64,000 nt of DNA from UBA7957 sp965222695 (GCA_965222695.1 OZ244967.1:1178001-1242000); one strand, 5' to 3'. Numbered from the stretch's first letter, positions 49,516 to 59,145 are shown. Notes: generated by a model not told the origin, from the sequence alone. Numbers and translations are program-made.

Positions 49516-49878
49516 ATGATGAAGCGGATACTTCGAAATTTCTTCCTGTTAATCGTCCTTTCTCTGCTGCTTATTCAGCCGCTATTGGCAGCCAAGGGAA
49601 TGCAGCAGTCCGTTTCCCTGGAAATGGAACACCTGCACTTGCATGCAATTTACGGATCTCTCGGCTATTCGGTTCAGCAAAGCCATGATTTAGCGCACAA
49701 ACACGGCGTGAATATTGAGAGACTGCATCAACACGACTGTTATTGCGTTTATAGCCTGATCCCGCCGGATAAAACGATAAACAGCTCTTTTACCCTGCTG
49801 AATCATTCACCCGCTTTATCCGTCAATCGTTTATTTAACCCTGTCCTTCCCATAGATCTTCCTCCGCCGAAATCCTGA
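49516..49878 (+). CDS. Small His-rich secreted protein
   Basis: A 120-residue protein with a signal peptide (cleavage near LLA, residue 25). The first half of the mature part is His-rich (MEHLHLHAIYG, HDLAHKHGVNIERLHQHDCYC). The His and Cys suggest a periplasmic metal-binding role, and the genes that follow are copper-related. I do not recognise a defined family. A dyad CTTGA (49491-49495) with TCAAG (49509-49513) lies just upstream of the start and could be a regulator site. Confidence 0.55.
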   Translation: MMKRILRNFFLLIVLSLLLIQPLLAAKGMQQSVSLEMEHLHLHAIYGSLGYSVQQSHDLAHKHGVNIERLHQHDCYCVYSLIPPDKTINSSFTLLNHSPALSVNRLFNPVLPIDLPPPKS

Positions 49879-50078
49879 AGAGTCGTATTTTCCCGGTGTT
49901 TATCCGATCGGCGATATGGCTTGTCGGCCCGACTCGGGGGTGTGTTCTTGCCTCGAAAATGATAATGGCCCTGGTCTGTTTCCTATCGGAAACCATTCCG
50001 GCCCCATTGTTGCGGGTAATCGGGTAATCTGAAATTCTGTGTTTGGCTGTAAATTAATTACTATGATGGAGAAGAGAC

Positions 50079-50660
50079 ATGTTTATCGGACTGAGATTCA
50101 AGCTGGTCGTTGGGTTGATCATTGTCTTGATCAGCGGTTTATTGTTAGCCCATGGTGGTGCGACCGGAATCGTAAAAGAGCGCATGGAATCCATGAAGGA
50201 AATGAAATCCTCGATGAAATCTCTGACGGAGATGTTTCGCGGTAAGAAAGCCTATGTTGCCGGCGATGTCACCGCGGCTGCGCAGGTAATTTTCAGTACG
50301 GCGGGGGATGAGCTGACACGACTGTTTCCCGAAGGAAGTCTGCATAAACCGAGTGAAGCCAAGCCGGAAATCTGGCACGACTGGGAGCGATTTCAGACTT
50401 TGGCGGAGCAGTTGAAAACCTACAGCGCCGCCCTCGCCGAGGGTGCCGAACGGAGAATGCCACGGCAGAACAATGAGAGGCATTCAAAGATGAATACCGC
50501 CGACATGATGGGCACCACGATGATGGGAATGGGTGCGTCCATGGAGCCGGATCAGGCCATGCTGGAGAAAATGCCTGCAGACGGCGTGTTTAAACTGCTT
50601 GCGGATACCTGTTCCTCCTGCCATAAGCGGTTCCGGATCGAGACAGAGGACAAGCAGTGA
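50079..50660 (+). CDS. Cytochrome c'-type protein with Met-rich insert
   Basis: A 193-residue secreted protein of the cytochrome c'/c556 family. The signal peptide is near residues 1-25, a four-helix bundle follows, and the haem site CSSCHKRFR is at the C-terminus. Between helices it carries a Met-rich stretch (DMMGTTMMGMGASMEPDQAM) that is unusual for the family and resembles Cu(I)-binding sequences. The stop overlaps the start of the dihaem cytochrome gene. A hairpin (GTTTCC/GGAAAC, 49978-49993) lies upstream in the 200-bp gap. It is probably a periplasmic electron or copper carrier. Confidence 0.82.
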   Translation: MFIGLRFKLVVGLIIVLISGLLLAHGGATGIVKERMESMKEMKSSMKSLTEMFRGKKAYVAGDVTAAAQVIFSTAGDELTRLFPEGSLHKPSEAKPEIWHDWERFQTLAEQLKTYSAALAEGAERRMPRQNNERHSKMNTADMMGTTMMGMGASMEPDQAMLEKMPADGVFKLLADTCSSCHKRFRIETEDKQ

Positions 50661-51568
50661 AGTGGCTGGGGTTCGTATTGCTGCTTGCCCTTGGACTATT
50701 CGCGATACCGACACTGCAGACACGATCGCCGGTGGAGTCCATGCCTGTACTACAGGCGAATAAGGGTGACCCCTCAAGAGGCGCTTATTTAGCCAGAATA
50801 TCCGGCTGTATCGCATGCCACACCGATACGGATGGCGGCGGCAAACCCCTGGCCGGGGGGGCGGGGATAGAGACCGCCTATGGGACTTTTTACGCGCCGA
50901 ACCTCAGCAGTGACGAACTGCACGGCATAGGTGCCTGGACACAGGAGCAATTCGCGATGGCGGTGCGGGAAGGCATTTCTCCAGAAAACGGTGCAGCCTA
51001 TTACCCGGCCTTTCCTTATACTTTTTACACCGGATTCAGCGATCAGGATATGGCGGATTTATGGGCAGCCTTCCAAACCGTGCCCCCCGCGGATGTGATC
51101 TCAAAAGAGCAGGATCTTGCTTTTCCGTTCAATCTTCGCAGCGGATTAAGAATCTGGCAGAGGCTGTATTTCGATTCCGAGCGGTTTCCCGTTGAAGATG
51201 AAGAAGCAACGGACAAAAGGGACAGGCACTATCAACGGGGTGCTTATCTGGTTGAAGTGGCGGGTCATTGCGCAGCTTGCCACACCAGGCGCAATATAAT
51301 GGGGGCGCTGGACAAAGAACGCTGGCTGCAAGGTGCTGAGGATCTTCCCGGTGGCGGCGATTCTCCACCGATCACAGCTGAAAAACTGCGATCGGCCGGT
51401 TGGACAAAAGATGATCTGGCTTACGCGCTCGATACCGGAATCAAGCCCGATGGCGATGTCTTTGGAGCCGCCATGGCGGAAGTGGTGTCGGAGGGGACCA
51501 CCTTTATGCGGCAAGAGGATAGAATGGCGATTGCCGAATATCTGTTCGGGCGTGAAGATACGCCCTGA
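50657..51568 (+). CDS. Secreted dihaem c-type cytochrome
   Basis: A 303-residue protein with a signal/anchor segment (residues 3-20). It has two class I cytochrome domains with haem motifs CIACHTD and CAACHTR. The flanking pattern (GGGKPLAGGAGIETAYGTFYAPNLS and DLAYALDTGIKPDG) is that of the cytochrome subunits that serve membrane alcohol/aldehyde or sugar dehydrogenases. No dehydrogenase is present here; the next gene is a multicopper oxidase, 15 bp away, so this may exchange electrons with it. Confidence 0.85.
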   Translation: MKWLGFVLLLALGLFAIPTLQTRSPVESMPVLQANKGDPSRGAYLARISGCIACHTDTDGGGKPLAGGAGIETAYGTFYAPNLSSDELHGIGAWTQEQFAMAVREGISPENGAAYYPAFPYTFYTGFSDQDMADLWAAFQTVPPADVISKEQDLAFPFNLRSGLRIWQRLYFDSERFPVEDEEATDKRDRHYQRGAYLVEVAGHCAACHTRRNIMGALDKERWLQGAEDLPGGGDSPPITAEKLRSAGWTKDDLAYALDTGIKPDGDVFGAAMAEVVSEGTTFMRQEDRMAIAEYLFGREDTP

Positions 51569-51583
51569 AATCAGGAATACATT

Positions 51584-52978
51584 ATGCCAGTACGACGACG
51601 CGAATTTCTAAAACTCTTGGCCGCAGGCACTGTCTCCGCCGCCCATCCGGGACGGATCCGGGCTCAAAAGAAACAGCCCGAACCGATACAATTGACATTG
51701 CAACAACAGAGAGAAAACTGGTTTGGCGATGAATATGCGCCTGTCTCCCTTTGGGGAGCGGACCGTCGCGTGTTGCGGCTTCGCCAGCATCAGGCCGTGG
51801 AGATTCAGGTGCATAATCTGCTGCCGGATGAAACCAGTATTCACTGGCACGGAATGCGGGTACCCAACGCGATGGACGGTGTCAGTGGAATCACCCAGGA
51901 TCCCATCGCCAGTGGGGGGCGATTCGATTATGGTTTCACGCCGCTGGATGCGGGTACATTTTGGGCGCATGCGCATCACAAAACCTATGAACAGCTGGCC
52001 CGCGGATTGTATTTGCCGGTCATAGTTGAAGAAGATACTCCCTATCCCGCCGATCAGGATTTACTTTTGGTACTGGATGACTGGCGGATCAACCGGGAAA
52101 GACAAATAGACACGGCCTCGTTCGGCAGTCTTCATGATTGGGCGCATAACGGCAGATTGGGTAATCTGATCACCGTCAATCGTCAGCGCTATCCGCAATT
52201 GCCCGTCAAGGCGGGACAAAGGCTGCGGTTACGGATTCTCAACGCGGCGAACTCAAGGATTATGGTGATTCAGTTCCCCGAATTGCCGTTTTGGCTTTTA
52301 GCCAAAGACGGGCAGCCTTTCGCCGAGCCTGCGTCTCAGGATTCGGTTCTCGTACTGGCACCGGCCGAACGCTACGACGTAATCCTGGATATTCCCGGCG
52401 ACTGGAAAGACGATATTCCCATTCATGAGGTGAGCGGCGAGGAAACCATCAGGATCGCGAATATGCCGCTTGATGCTGAATCAGTCGGCTCAAGCCGGGC
52501 CGAAAGGCCGCCACCGTTACCGAGAAATCCGCTTGTCGCTCCGTCCCGACAGACCGCTGATCATAAGGTCAGGCTTGAAATGGAGGGTGGGGCGATGGGC
52601 AATCTGCGTGACGCGAAATACAAGGGCAAGCTCTTGACCCGAAAAGAGCTTATCGCGCAAAAACAGGTTTGGACGATGAACGGTGTGGCAAGTCTGCCGG
52701 AAAAACCTTTGCTTCGGGCGAGCCGGGGAGAAATCGTCGAAATTGAAATGGTTAATAATACAGGCTGGCCACATGCCATGCATTTGCACGGACATCACTT
52801 TCAGGTCAATTCAAGCCATTATAAGGATGATATCTGGCACGATACCGTGCTTATGGCCAGAGGAGACACCACCAGCATGAGATTTCAGGCCGGGGAACCG
52901 GGCAGGTGGTTGCTGCACTGTCATATGATCGAACATCAGATATCGGGAATGGTAACCTGGATCGAAGTCAGTGCATGA
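51584..52978 (+). CDS. Multicopper oxidase, CueO/CumA-like, Tat-exported
   Basis: A 464-residue cupredoxin oxidase. The N-terminus has a twin-arginine motif (RRREFLKLLA). Copper-ligand motifs appear in order: IHWHGMRVP, TFWAHAHHKTYEQ, then HAMHLHGHHFQVN and LLHCHMIEHQISGM near the C-terminus, with the type 1 Cys in HCH and a Met axial ligand. Such enzymes oxidise Cu(I), Mn(II) or phenols with O2 in the periplasm. The neighbouring DUF411 and Met-rich cytochrome suggest copper detoxification, though Mn oxidation is also possible. Confidence 0.9.
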   Translation: MPVRRREFLKLLAAGTVSAAHPGRIRAQKKQPEPIQLTLQQQRENWFGDEYAPVSLWGADRRVLRLRQHQAVEIQVHNLLPDETSIHWHGMRVPNAMDGVSGITQDPIASGGRFDYGFTPLDAGTFWAHAHHKTYEQLARGLYLPVIVEEDTPYPADQDLLLVLDDWRINRERQIDTASFGSLHDWAHNGRLGNLITVNRQRYPQLPVKAGQRLRLRILNAANSRIMVIQFPELPFWLLAKDGQPFAEPASQDSVLVLAPAERYDVILDIPGDWKDDIPIHEVSGEETIRIANMPLDAESVGSSRAERPPPLPRNPLVAPSRQTADHKVRLEMEGGAMGNLRDAKYKGKLLTRKELIAQKQVWTMNGVASLPEKPLLRASRGEIVEIEMVNNTGWPHAMHLHGHHFQVNSSHYKDDIWHDTVLMARGDTTSMRFQAGEPGRWLLHCHMIEHQISGMVTWIEVSA

Positions 52979-53044
52979 GTTACATCACAACACGGATTCC
53001 TACACCGGAAACTTTTTACAACTCAACACATCGGGAATAATGCC

Positions 53045-53506
53045 ATGAACGCTGATCGCAAAATTTTGACTTCGATCCCTTTTTTAATGACCGCAGGAGT
53101 ATTGCTCCTCGTATCAATGTTCAGCAACCTCGCCCTTGCGGCGGATATATTGGTCTATAAAAGCCCTACCTGCGGATGTTGCAAAGCCTGGGTGAAACAC
53201 ATAAGAGACCAGGGTTTCAGCGTCGAGGTGCACAATCGGTCCGATATGAATCCGATAAAACAGCAATACGGTATACCGGGGCATTTGCAATCCTGTCACA
53301 CAGCCAAGGCTGGCGACTATGTCATAGAGGGTCACGTGCCCGCCGATCTTATCGCGCGGCTGCTGGAGGAAAAGCCACGGGTTCAGGGGCTGGCTGTACC
53401 CGGGATGCCGATGGGTTCTCCGGGTATGGAAGGGCCCAGAAAGGATGATTATTATATTTTCACCTTTAAGAAAAACGGCAAAACAAAAATTTACGATAAA
53501 CGCTAG
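53045..53506 (+). CDS. DUF411 periplasmic metal-binding protein
   Basis: A 153-residue protein with a signal peptide (cleavage near LAA, residue 30). The thioredoxin-like DUF411 domain opens YKSPTCGCCKAWVKHI and continues SCHTAKAGDYVIEGHVPADLI, then a Met/Gly-Pro-rich PGMPMGSPGMEG turn. DUF411 genes commonly sit in copper-resistance islands. It lies 66 bp after the multicopper oxidase gene and a terminator follows, so it closes this island. Confidence 0.88.
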   Translation: MNADRKILTSIPFLMTAGVLLLVSMFSNLALAADILVYKSPTCGCCKAWVKHIRDQGFSVEVHNRSDMNPIKQQYGIPGHLQSCHTAKAGDYVIEGHVPADLIARLLEEKPRVQGLAVPGMPMGSPGMEGPRKDDYYIFTFKKNGKTKIYDKR

Positions 53507-53618
53507 GGAAGCTATGAAACCGACCAAGGCACTATAGATTCACGGTGTTCAATGCCTCATGGGCTTAACAGCTTGTAGTTTGCTTTCGCGGCATAAGCGG
53601 TCGCGCTGATCCTTTCCG

Positions 53619-53648
53619 GCCGGGTGATTGGCCCGGCAGTCTGTTTTT
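53619..53648 (+). terminator. Rho-independent terminator of the copper island
   Basis: GCCGGG (53619-53624) pairs with CCCGGC (53632-53637) around a seven-base loop, followed by AGTCTG and five T. It lies about 110 bp after the DUF411 stop. The rest of the 53507-53822 gap shows no gene and should hold the promoter of the ABC-transporter operon. Confidence 0.55.
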
Positions 53649-53822
53649 CGGTCTCAGGGTTTGTGCCAGTCACCGGCATTGCGCACTCATGCACCAAGCT
53701 ATCGATTTGTACGGATTTCACTGTTAGGATGGTGAATGATTCGTCTATTGACACCGATACGGCACATATCACTAACAAATCCAAGGCCAAATCGGTGAAA
53801 CTTCGTGTGGGAGGAACTATTT

Positions 53823-55415
53823 ATGACTGATTTAAAAAAGCTAGAACACGAACTTAAAGCCGGTCGATTGTCCCGGCGCGATTTTATCAAGGCCAGCACC
53901 GCTCTCGGATTTGCAGCAGCCGTTCCGGGAATCCTGTCGGGCAAAGCCTATGCTGCGGAGCCGCAAAAAGGCGGCCATCTGAAAGTGGGCATGGGACATG
54001 GATCAACCACCGATTCACTGGATCCGGCGACCTATGAAAACGCCTTCACCCAGACCAACGGTAAAAGCATTCACAATTACCTGACCGAAGTTAAACCGGA
54101 TGGTAGCCTGGGCCCGGAAATCGCCACCGGCTGGGAAGCGTCGCCGGATGCCAAGGAATGGACTTTTGAGCTACGCCAGGACGTCGAATTCCACAACGGC
54201 CAGAAAATGACCGTAAAGGATGTGATCGCATCTTTGAATCATCATACCGGAGAGGAGAGCAAGTCCGGCGCCAAGGTCATTGTGGACGCCTTCGAACAAA
54301 TGAAGGGTGATGGCGATTACACGCTGAAGATTGTTTTGCAGGAAGGCAATGCCGATTTGCCCTATCAGCTCAGCGACTACCATCTGGCAATTATGCCGGC
54401 GGATGCCGACGGTAAAGTGGATGCAGCATCGGGTGTGGGCTGCGGATCTTATACGCTTAAGTCGTATGAACCCGGGGTAAAATCGGAACTGGTAAGATTC
54501 GATAATCACTGGAACGATCAGGGCGGGTTTTTCGATTCCGCGGAAATGCTGACCATCGCCGATGTAGCGGCAAGGGTCAACGCCCTGACAACCGGTGAGG
54601 TCGATGTGGCCGATCGCCTGGATGTTAAAACACTGCATCTGCTGGCCCGAAACAAAAAGATCAAAATTCTCGAAACCAGCGGTAATGCGCATTTTTCCAT
54701 GCCGATGCGCTGCGACACCGATCCCTTCAGCAACAACGACGTACGAATGGCCCTGAAATACTGCCTCGACCGGGAGGCCTTGCTGCAGAATGTGCTCAGA
54801 GGGCATGGCTATATCGGAAATGACCATCCCATAGGCAGAGCAAACCGTTATTTTGCAAAAGATCTGCCGCAGCGTGTCTACGACCCCGAGAAAGCGAAGT
54901 TTCATCTTAAACAGGCGGGTTTGAGTACGCTCAAAGTTGACTTGAGTGCGGCCGATGCCGCTTTCGCCGGTGCTGTGGATGCGGCGGTGCTGTACAAGGA
55001 GCATGCTGCCAAAGCGGGTATAGAAGTCAATGTGATACGCGAGCCCAACGACGGTTACTGGTCGAATGTCTGGATGAAAAAGCCCTGGAGTATGTGTTAT
55101 TGGGGAGGGCGATCAACCGAGGATTGGATGTTCTCGACCGCTTATTCGTCTGGGGCGAAATGGAACGATTCCTTCTGGGAGCATGAACGGTTCAATAAAA
55201 TACTGATCGAAGCGCGCGCGGAGCTGGAAGATGCTAAACGCGCAGAGATGTATGCCGAAATGCAGCAAATCGTCAGCGATGAAGGCGGCGTTCCCGTACC
55301 TATCTTCAATAACTACATCTTTGCCAGTACCACCGAGGTTGCCCAGCCCGAGCAAATGGGTAATGACTGGGCCATGGATGGATTGCGGGCCATTGTCCGC
55401 TGGTGGAAAGCATAA
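53823..55415 (+). CDS. ABC transporter substrate-binding protein, peptide/opine family, Tat-exported
   Basis: A 530-residue protein from ATG 53823, 9 bp after GGAGG; the GTG at 53805 would include the SD. A twin-arginine signal (SRRDFIKASTALGF) is preceded by a charged stretch (LKKLEHELKAGRL) often seen before such signals. The mature part is SBP_bac_5 family, with DSLDPATYEN, EWTFELRQDVEFHNGQKMTVKDV and a late GGRSTEDWMFSTAYSSGAKWND segment near the pocket. Ligands of this family include peptides, opines, glutathione and other compounds. The nearby choline-sulfatase and carnitine genes hint at quaternary-amine substrates, which remains a guess. Confidence 0.85.
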   Translation: MTDLKKLEHELKAGRLSRRDFIKASTALGFAAAVPGILSGKAYAAEPQKGGHLKVGMGHGSTTDSLDPATYENAFTQTNGKSIHNYLTEVKPDGSLGPEIATGWEASPDAKEWTFELRQDVEFHNGQKMTVKDVIASLNHHTGEESKSGAKVIVDAFEQMKGDGDYTLKIVLQEGNADLPYQLSDYHLAIMPADADGKVDAASGVGCGSYTLKSYEPGVKSELVRFDNHWNDQGGFFDSAEMLTIADVAARVNALTTGEVDVADRLDVKTLHLLARNKKIKILETSGNAHFSMPMRCDTDPFSNNDVRMALKYCLDREALLQNVLRGHGYIGNDHPIGRANRYFAKDLPQRVYDPEKAKFHLKQAGLSTLKVDLSAADAAFAGAVDAAVLYKEHAAKAGIEVNVIREPNDGYWSNVWMKKPWSMCYWGGRSTEDWMFSTAYSSGAKWNDSFWEHERFNKILIEARAELEDAKRAEMYAEMQQIVSDEGGVPVPIFNNYIFASTTEVAQPEQMGNDWAMDGLRAIVRWWKA

Positions 55416-55455
55416 GCCGAGGGACGATGGGCGTGTCCGCGCGCCCTGACCCTGC

Positions 55456-55487
55456 TTGCCACAGTTTAACGGAAAAGACTGTGGCAA
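55456..55487 (+). terminator. Stem-loop between substrate-binding protein and permease genes
   Basis: TTGCCACAGT (55456-55465) pairs perfectly with ACTGTGGCAA (55478-55487) around a 12-base loop, 41 bp after the stop. Such hairpins commonly let the binding protein be made in excess over the membrane subunits, by partial termination or 3' protection. An IS-end-like 16-mer follows (55508-55523). Confidence 0.55.
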
Positions 55488-55578
55488 ACCGGCGCTGTTT
55501 TGGAATTAGTATTAACAGGCCCTAAGTGTTCTGCAAAATGTAAAAGTATAATCACTCAGCACGGGGGAAGCGCTTTCT

Positions 55579-56535
55579 ATGCATAAATTGCTCAATCTGG
55601 TGGTGCAACGCCTCGGGCTTGGCATACTGGTCTTATTTGCCGTCTCCCTGATCATCTTTCTCGGTGTGGAGCTGCTGCCAGGGGATCTGTGCCTGGAAAT
55701 TCAAGGCCAGGCAGCAACCGAGGAGACGGTAAAAGCCTGCCGAAAAGAACTCGGTCTTGATCAACCCGCCGTCAGCCGTTACCTGGGTTGGCTTAGCAAT
55801 ATCGTTCAAGGCGACTTCGGCACTTCCCTTGCCAATAAACGGGAAATCTCCGAACTGATCGGTGTGCGTCTGTCCAATACTTTTTTTCTGGCCGTAGTCG
55901 CTGCGCTGATATCGGTCCCGCTGTCTCTGGCCCTGGGTATTCTGGCGGCGCTTTACCGCAATGGCTGGTTTGACCGCATGATCAATGTCTTCACACTGTC
56001 ATCGATCTCTTTTCCCGAATTCTTTGTCGCCTATATATTGATCATGGTGTTTTCGGTCAATCTCGGATGGTTTCCCAGCCTGTCCAATATCAACCCGGAT
56101 ACACCACTGTGGGAAAAGCTGCATAAGGTCATGTTGCCGGCGCTGACGCTTACCCTGGTGGTGATGGCGCACATGATGCGCATGACCCGGGCGGCTATTA
56201 TTAACCTGATGGCGAGCCCTTATATTGAAATGGCGACCTTCAAAGGCATGAGCCGCTCGCGGATTATTTTGCACCATGCGCTGCCGAACGCCTGGGCGCC
56301 TATTGTCAATGTGATCGTGTTGAATCTCGCCTATTTGATTGTCGGTGTTGTTGTGGTGGAAGTTGTGTTTGTCTATCCGGGGCTCGGGCAGCTCATTGTC
56401 GATTCGGTTCAGAAACGTGATATACCAGTTGTTCAGGCTTGCAGTATCATCTTTGCCGCGACTTATGTGGTGCTGAATCTGACCGCCGATATTCTTTCCA
56501 TTGTGACCAATCCAAGGCTGTTGCATCCACGATGA
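55579..56535 (+). CDS. ABC transporter permease, DppB type
   Basis: A 318-residue inner-membrane protein with about six membrane segments. The N-terminal LVVQRLGLGILVLFAVSLIIF and the GLDQPAVSRYLGWLSNIVQGDFGTSL loop are typical of DppB/OppB. The EAA loop (ATFKGMSRSRIILHHALPNAW) contacts the ATPase. It forms the pore with the next permease. The two genes are coupled by a 4-bp overlap. Confidence 0.9.
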   Translation: MHKLLNLVVQRLGLGILVLFAVSLIIFLGVELLPGDLCLEIQGQAATEETVKACRKELGLDQPAVSRYLGWLSNIVQGDFGTSLANKREISELIGVRLSNTFFLAVVAALISVPLSLALGILAALYRNGWFDRMINVFTLSSISFPEFFVAYILIMVFSVNLGWFPSLSNINPDTPLWEKLHKVMLPALTLTLVVMAHMMRMTRAAIINLMASPYIEMATFKGMSRSRIILHHALPNAWAPIVNVIVLNLAYLIVGVVVVEVVFVYPGLGQLIVDSVQKRDIPVVQACSIIFAATYVVLNLTADILSIVTNPRLLHPR

Positions 56536-57437
56536 ATGAAATCAAAACCTCAACCGTCGGAGAAAGCGCCGATGCTCTGCCACCGCCTCCGAGACCGGGT
56601 ACGCTGACCATAGTCGTCCGCGAGATATGGAAGGCTCCGCTGAGCGCAAAGCTCGGCATGGTGATCGTGCTCACTTATATCTTTGTGGCCTTGTTCGCAC
56701 CCTTGCTGACACCCTTCGGTGAATCGGAAATCGTCGGCAGTGAATTCGAACCCTGGGGGGAAAAGTTTCTCCTCGGCACGGACAATCTCGGTCGCGATAT
56801 GCTGACACGGCTGCTGTATGGTGCCAGAAATACGATCGGTATCGCCTTTGTGACCACTTGCCTGGCGTTTGTAATCGGTGGCATTGCCGGGATTCTGGCT
56901 GCTGTTGTCGGAGGTTGGTCCGATCAGTTGCTCAGCCGCGTGGTCGATATTCTGATGGCGATTCCATCACTGATATTTTCCCTGCTGCTGCTGACGATTT
57001 TCGGCACTTCAATTCCGGTGCTGATCGTGGTGATCGCCGTTCTGGATTCCACCCGTGTCTTCCGGCTGGCCAGGGCGGTAAGCCTGAACGTGGTGGTGAT
57101 GGATTATGTGGAGGCCGCACGTCTGCGCGGCGAGGGCATGATCTGGATCACCCTGAAAGAGATCCTGCCCAATATTATGCCGCCGCTGGTCGCCGAATTC
57201 GGACTGAGATTCTGTTTCGTGTTTCTCACGATTGCGGCCCTGAGTTTTCTCGGCCTGGGCATACAGCCGCCTACGGCCGATTGGGGCAGTATGGTCAGAG
57301 ATAATGCAACTCTAATCTCCTACGGGGATATCACACCTCTGTTACCGGCGGGAGCTATTGCCCTGTTGACCATCGGCGTCAATTTTATTGTCGATTGGTT
57401 TTTGCATAAGACAAGCGGGCTTAAAGATGGACAATAA
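56532..57437 (+). CDS. ABC transporter permease, DppC type
   Basis: A 301-residue inner-membrane protein from ATG 56532, which overlaps the DppB-type stop; the longer frame lies inside that gene. About six membrane segments are seen. DppC-type features are KFLLGTDNLGRDMLTRLLYGAR after the first helix and the EAA loop EAARLRGEGMIWITLKEILPN, then PPTADWGSMVRDN. It is the second pore subunit and overlaps the ATPase gene by 11 bp. Confidence 0.9.
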   Translation: MNEIKTSTVGESADALPPPPRPGTLTIVVREIWKAPLSAKLGMVIVLTYIFVALFAPLLTPFGESEIVGSEFEPWGEKFLLGTDNLGRDMLTRLLYGARNTIGIAFVTTCLAFVIGGIAGILAAVVGGWSDQLLSRVVDILMAIPSLIFSLLLLTIFGTSIPVLIVVIAVLDSTRVFRLARAVSLNVVVMDYVEAARLRGEGMIWITLKEILPNIMPPLVAEFGLRFCFVFLTIAALSFLGLGIQPPTADWGSMVRDNATLISYGDITPLLPAGAIALLTIGVNFIVDWFLHKTSGLKDGQ

Positions 57438-59088
57438 AGCTTCAAATACAAATAACCCTGTACTGCTGGAAATGCGGGATCTGCGCATCGACGGGTTTCG
57501 CGACGACGAGTGGCATGAAATCGTCAAGGGCGTAGATCTGGTGCTGCATCGCGGGGAAGTGCTCGGCCTGATCGGAGAGTCAGGTGCGGGAAAGTCCACC
57601 ATCGGTATAGCCTCCATGGGTTATGCCAAGCCCGGCTGCCGTATCTCCGGTGGCTCGATCAGATTCGACGGAATCGATATGTTGAAAGCCGGCGCGGATG
57701 AAAAACGCGCTTTGCGCGGGGTGCGTATCGCCTATGTTGCACAAAGTGCCGCGGCCTCGTTTAACCCGGCTCACAAACTGATCGAGCAGTTTGCGGAAAC
57801 GCCCGTAGAACACGGAAAATACAACAAGGCGGAAGCTTACGCCGATGCCAAGCAACTCTATGCCCGGCTGCAATTGCCGGATCCGGATCATATCGGGTTC
57901 CGCTATCCGCATCAGGTTTCAGGCGGGCAGTTGCAACGGGCCATGACAGCCATGGCCATGTCCTGCCGCCCGGATCTGATCATATTCGATGAACCCACCA
58001 CCGCTTTGGATGTTACCACCCAGATCGAAGTCCTGATGACCATGAAAGACATCGTGGAAAAATTCAATACGGCAGCGATCTACATTACCCACGATCTGGC
58101 GGTGGTTGCGCAGATGGCTGACCGGATCATGGTCCTGCGTTACGGAGAACTGGTGGAGGAGTCCGACACCCGGGAAATGCTTTCCAATCCCCGGCAAGAC
58201 TATACCAAGTCCCTGTGGGCTGTACGCTCTTTTACCAAAACCAGTGGCACCGGTGAAAAGGAAGATGTGCCCTTGGTCAAGGTTGAGCATGTTACTGCCG
58301 CTTATGGAAATGTGCCGGTATTGCATGATGTCGATTTCGAAATACACCGGGGGCAAACGGTCTCGGTGGTGGGAGAATCCGGCAGCGGCAAAAGCACTGC
58401 CGCGCGGGTCATCACCGGCTTGTTGCCGCCGAAACAGGGGCAGGTGTTTTTTCAGGGACAGGCACTGCCCGCCGACTACCGGCAGCGTGACAAGGATCAA
58501 CTGCGCCAGGCGCAGATGATTTATCAGATGGCTGATACCGCGATCAATCCACGCCATAGAATCCGCGATATCATCGGGCGGCCACTGTCTTTTTATCTCG
58601 GTCTGAGCGGTAAGCCGCGCGAGGAGCGGATTCGAGAATTGCTGGATATGATCGAACTGGATCCGGATCAGTTTATCAACCGCTACCCGAGCGAATTGTC
58701 CGGGGGCCAGAAGCAACGTATCTGCATCGCCAGGGCGCTGGCGGCCGAGCCGAAATTTATTATCTGTGATGAAGTGACATCCGCTCTGGATCAACTGGTC
58801 GCTGAAGGTATACTGCGCCTGCTGGACCGCTTGCAGCAGGATTTGAATCTGGCCTATATGTTTATTACCCATGACCTTGCCACCGTCAAGGCGATTTCCG
58901 ATGAAGTGATCGTGATGCTCGAGGGCCGGATCGTCGAGCAGGGCACACGCGAAGATATTTACTCGCCGCCTCACCATGAATATACGGAATTGTTGCTATC
59001 CTCGGTTCCGGAAATGGATCCCGACTGGATGAAGCGTGTGGTGTCCGAGCGTTCCAGCAAAGGCAGAATGAAATCCGCGGGCAACTGA
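57427..59088 (+). CDS. ABC transporter ATPase, fused DppD-DppF type
   Basis: A 553-residue protein from ATG 57427 with two complete ATPase domains. The first (about 10-270) has Walker A GESGAGKST, signature SGGQLQRA and Walker B LIIFDEPTTALD. The second (about 285-540) has GESGSGKST, LSGGQKQRI and FIICDEVTSALD. Both retain the catalytic Glu. The fusion supplies both nucleotide-binding sites of a peptide-type importer in one chain. It completes the transporter operon started at 53823. Confidence 0.92.
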   Translation: MDNKASNTNNPVLLEMRDLRIDGFRDDEWHEIVKGVDLVLHRGEVLGLIGESGAGKSTIGIASMGYAKPGCRISGGSIRFDGIDMLKAGADEKRALRGVRIAYVAQSAAASFNPAHKLIEQFAETPVEHGKYNKAEAYADAKQLYARLQLPDPDHIGFRYPHQVSGGQLQRAMTAMAMSCRPDLIIFDEPTTALDVTTQIEVLMTMKDIVEKFNTAAIYITHDLAVVAQMADRIMVLRYGELVEESDTREMLSNPRQDYTKSLWAVRSFTKTSGTGEKEDVPLVKVEHVTAAYGNVPVLHDVDFEIHRGQTVSVVGESGSGKSTAARVITGLLPPKQGQVFFQGQALPADYRQRDKDQLRQAQMIYQMADTAINPRHRIRDIIGRPLSFYLGLSGKPREERIRELLDMIELDPDQFINRYPSELSGGQKQRICIARALAAEPKFIICDEVTSALDQLVAEGILRLLDRLQQDLNLAYMFITHDLATVKAISDEVIVMLEGRIVEQGTREDIYSPPHHEYTELLLSSVPEMDPDWMKRVVSERSSKGRMKSAGN

Positions 59089-59145
59089 TGGCAGATGCTC
59101 TCAGTAGTCGCTCCGGGGTATCAACACAAATCTCAGGAGGCAGCA

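Noticed and set aside
58455..58464. GGGACAGGCA within the ABC ATPase gene, and TGCCTGTCCT at 22353 and 23782 within cytochrome genes
   Set aside because: These copies encode conserved protein residues (for example the Cys-Leu-Ser-Cys-His haem site), so they are chance matches rather than insertions of the repeat.
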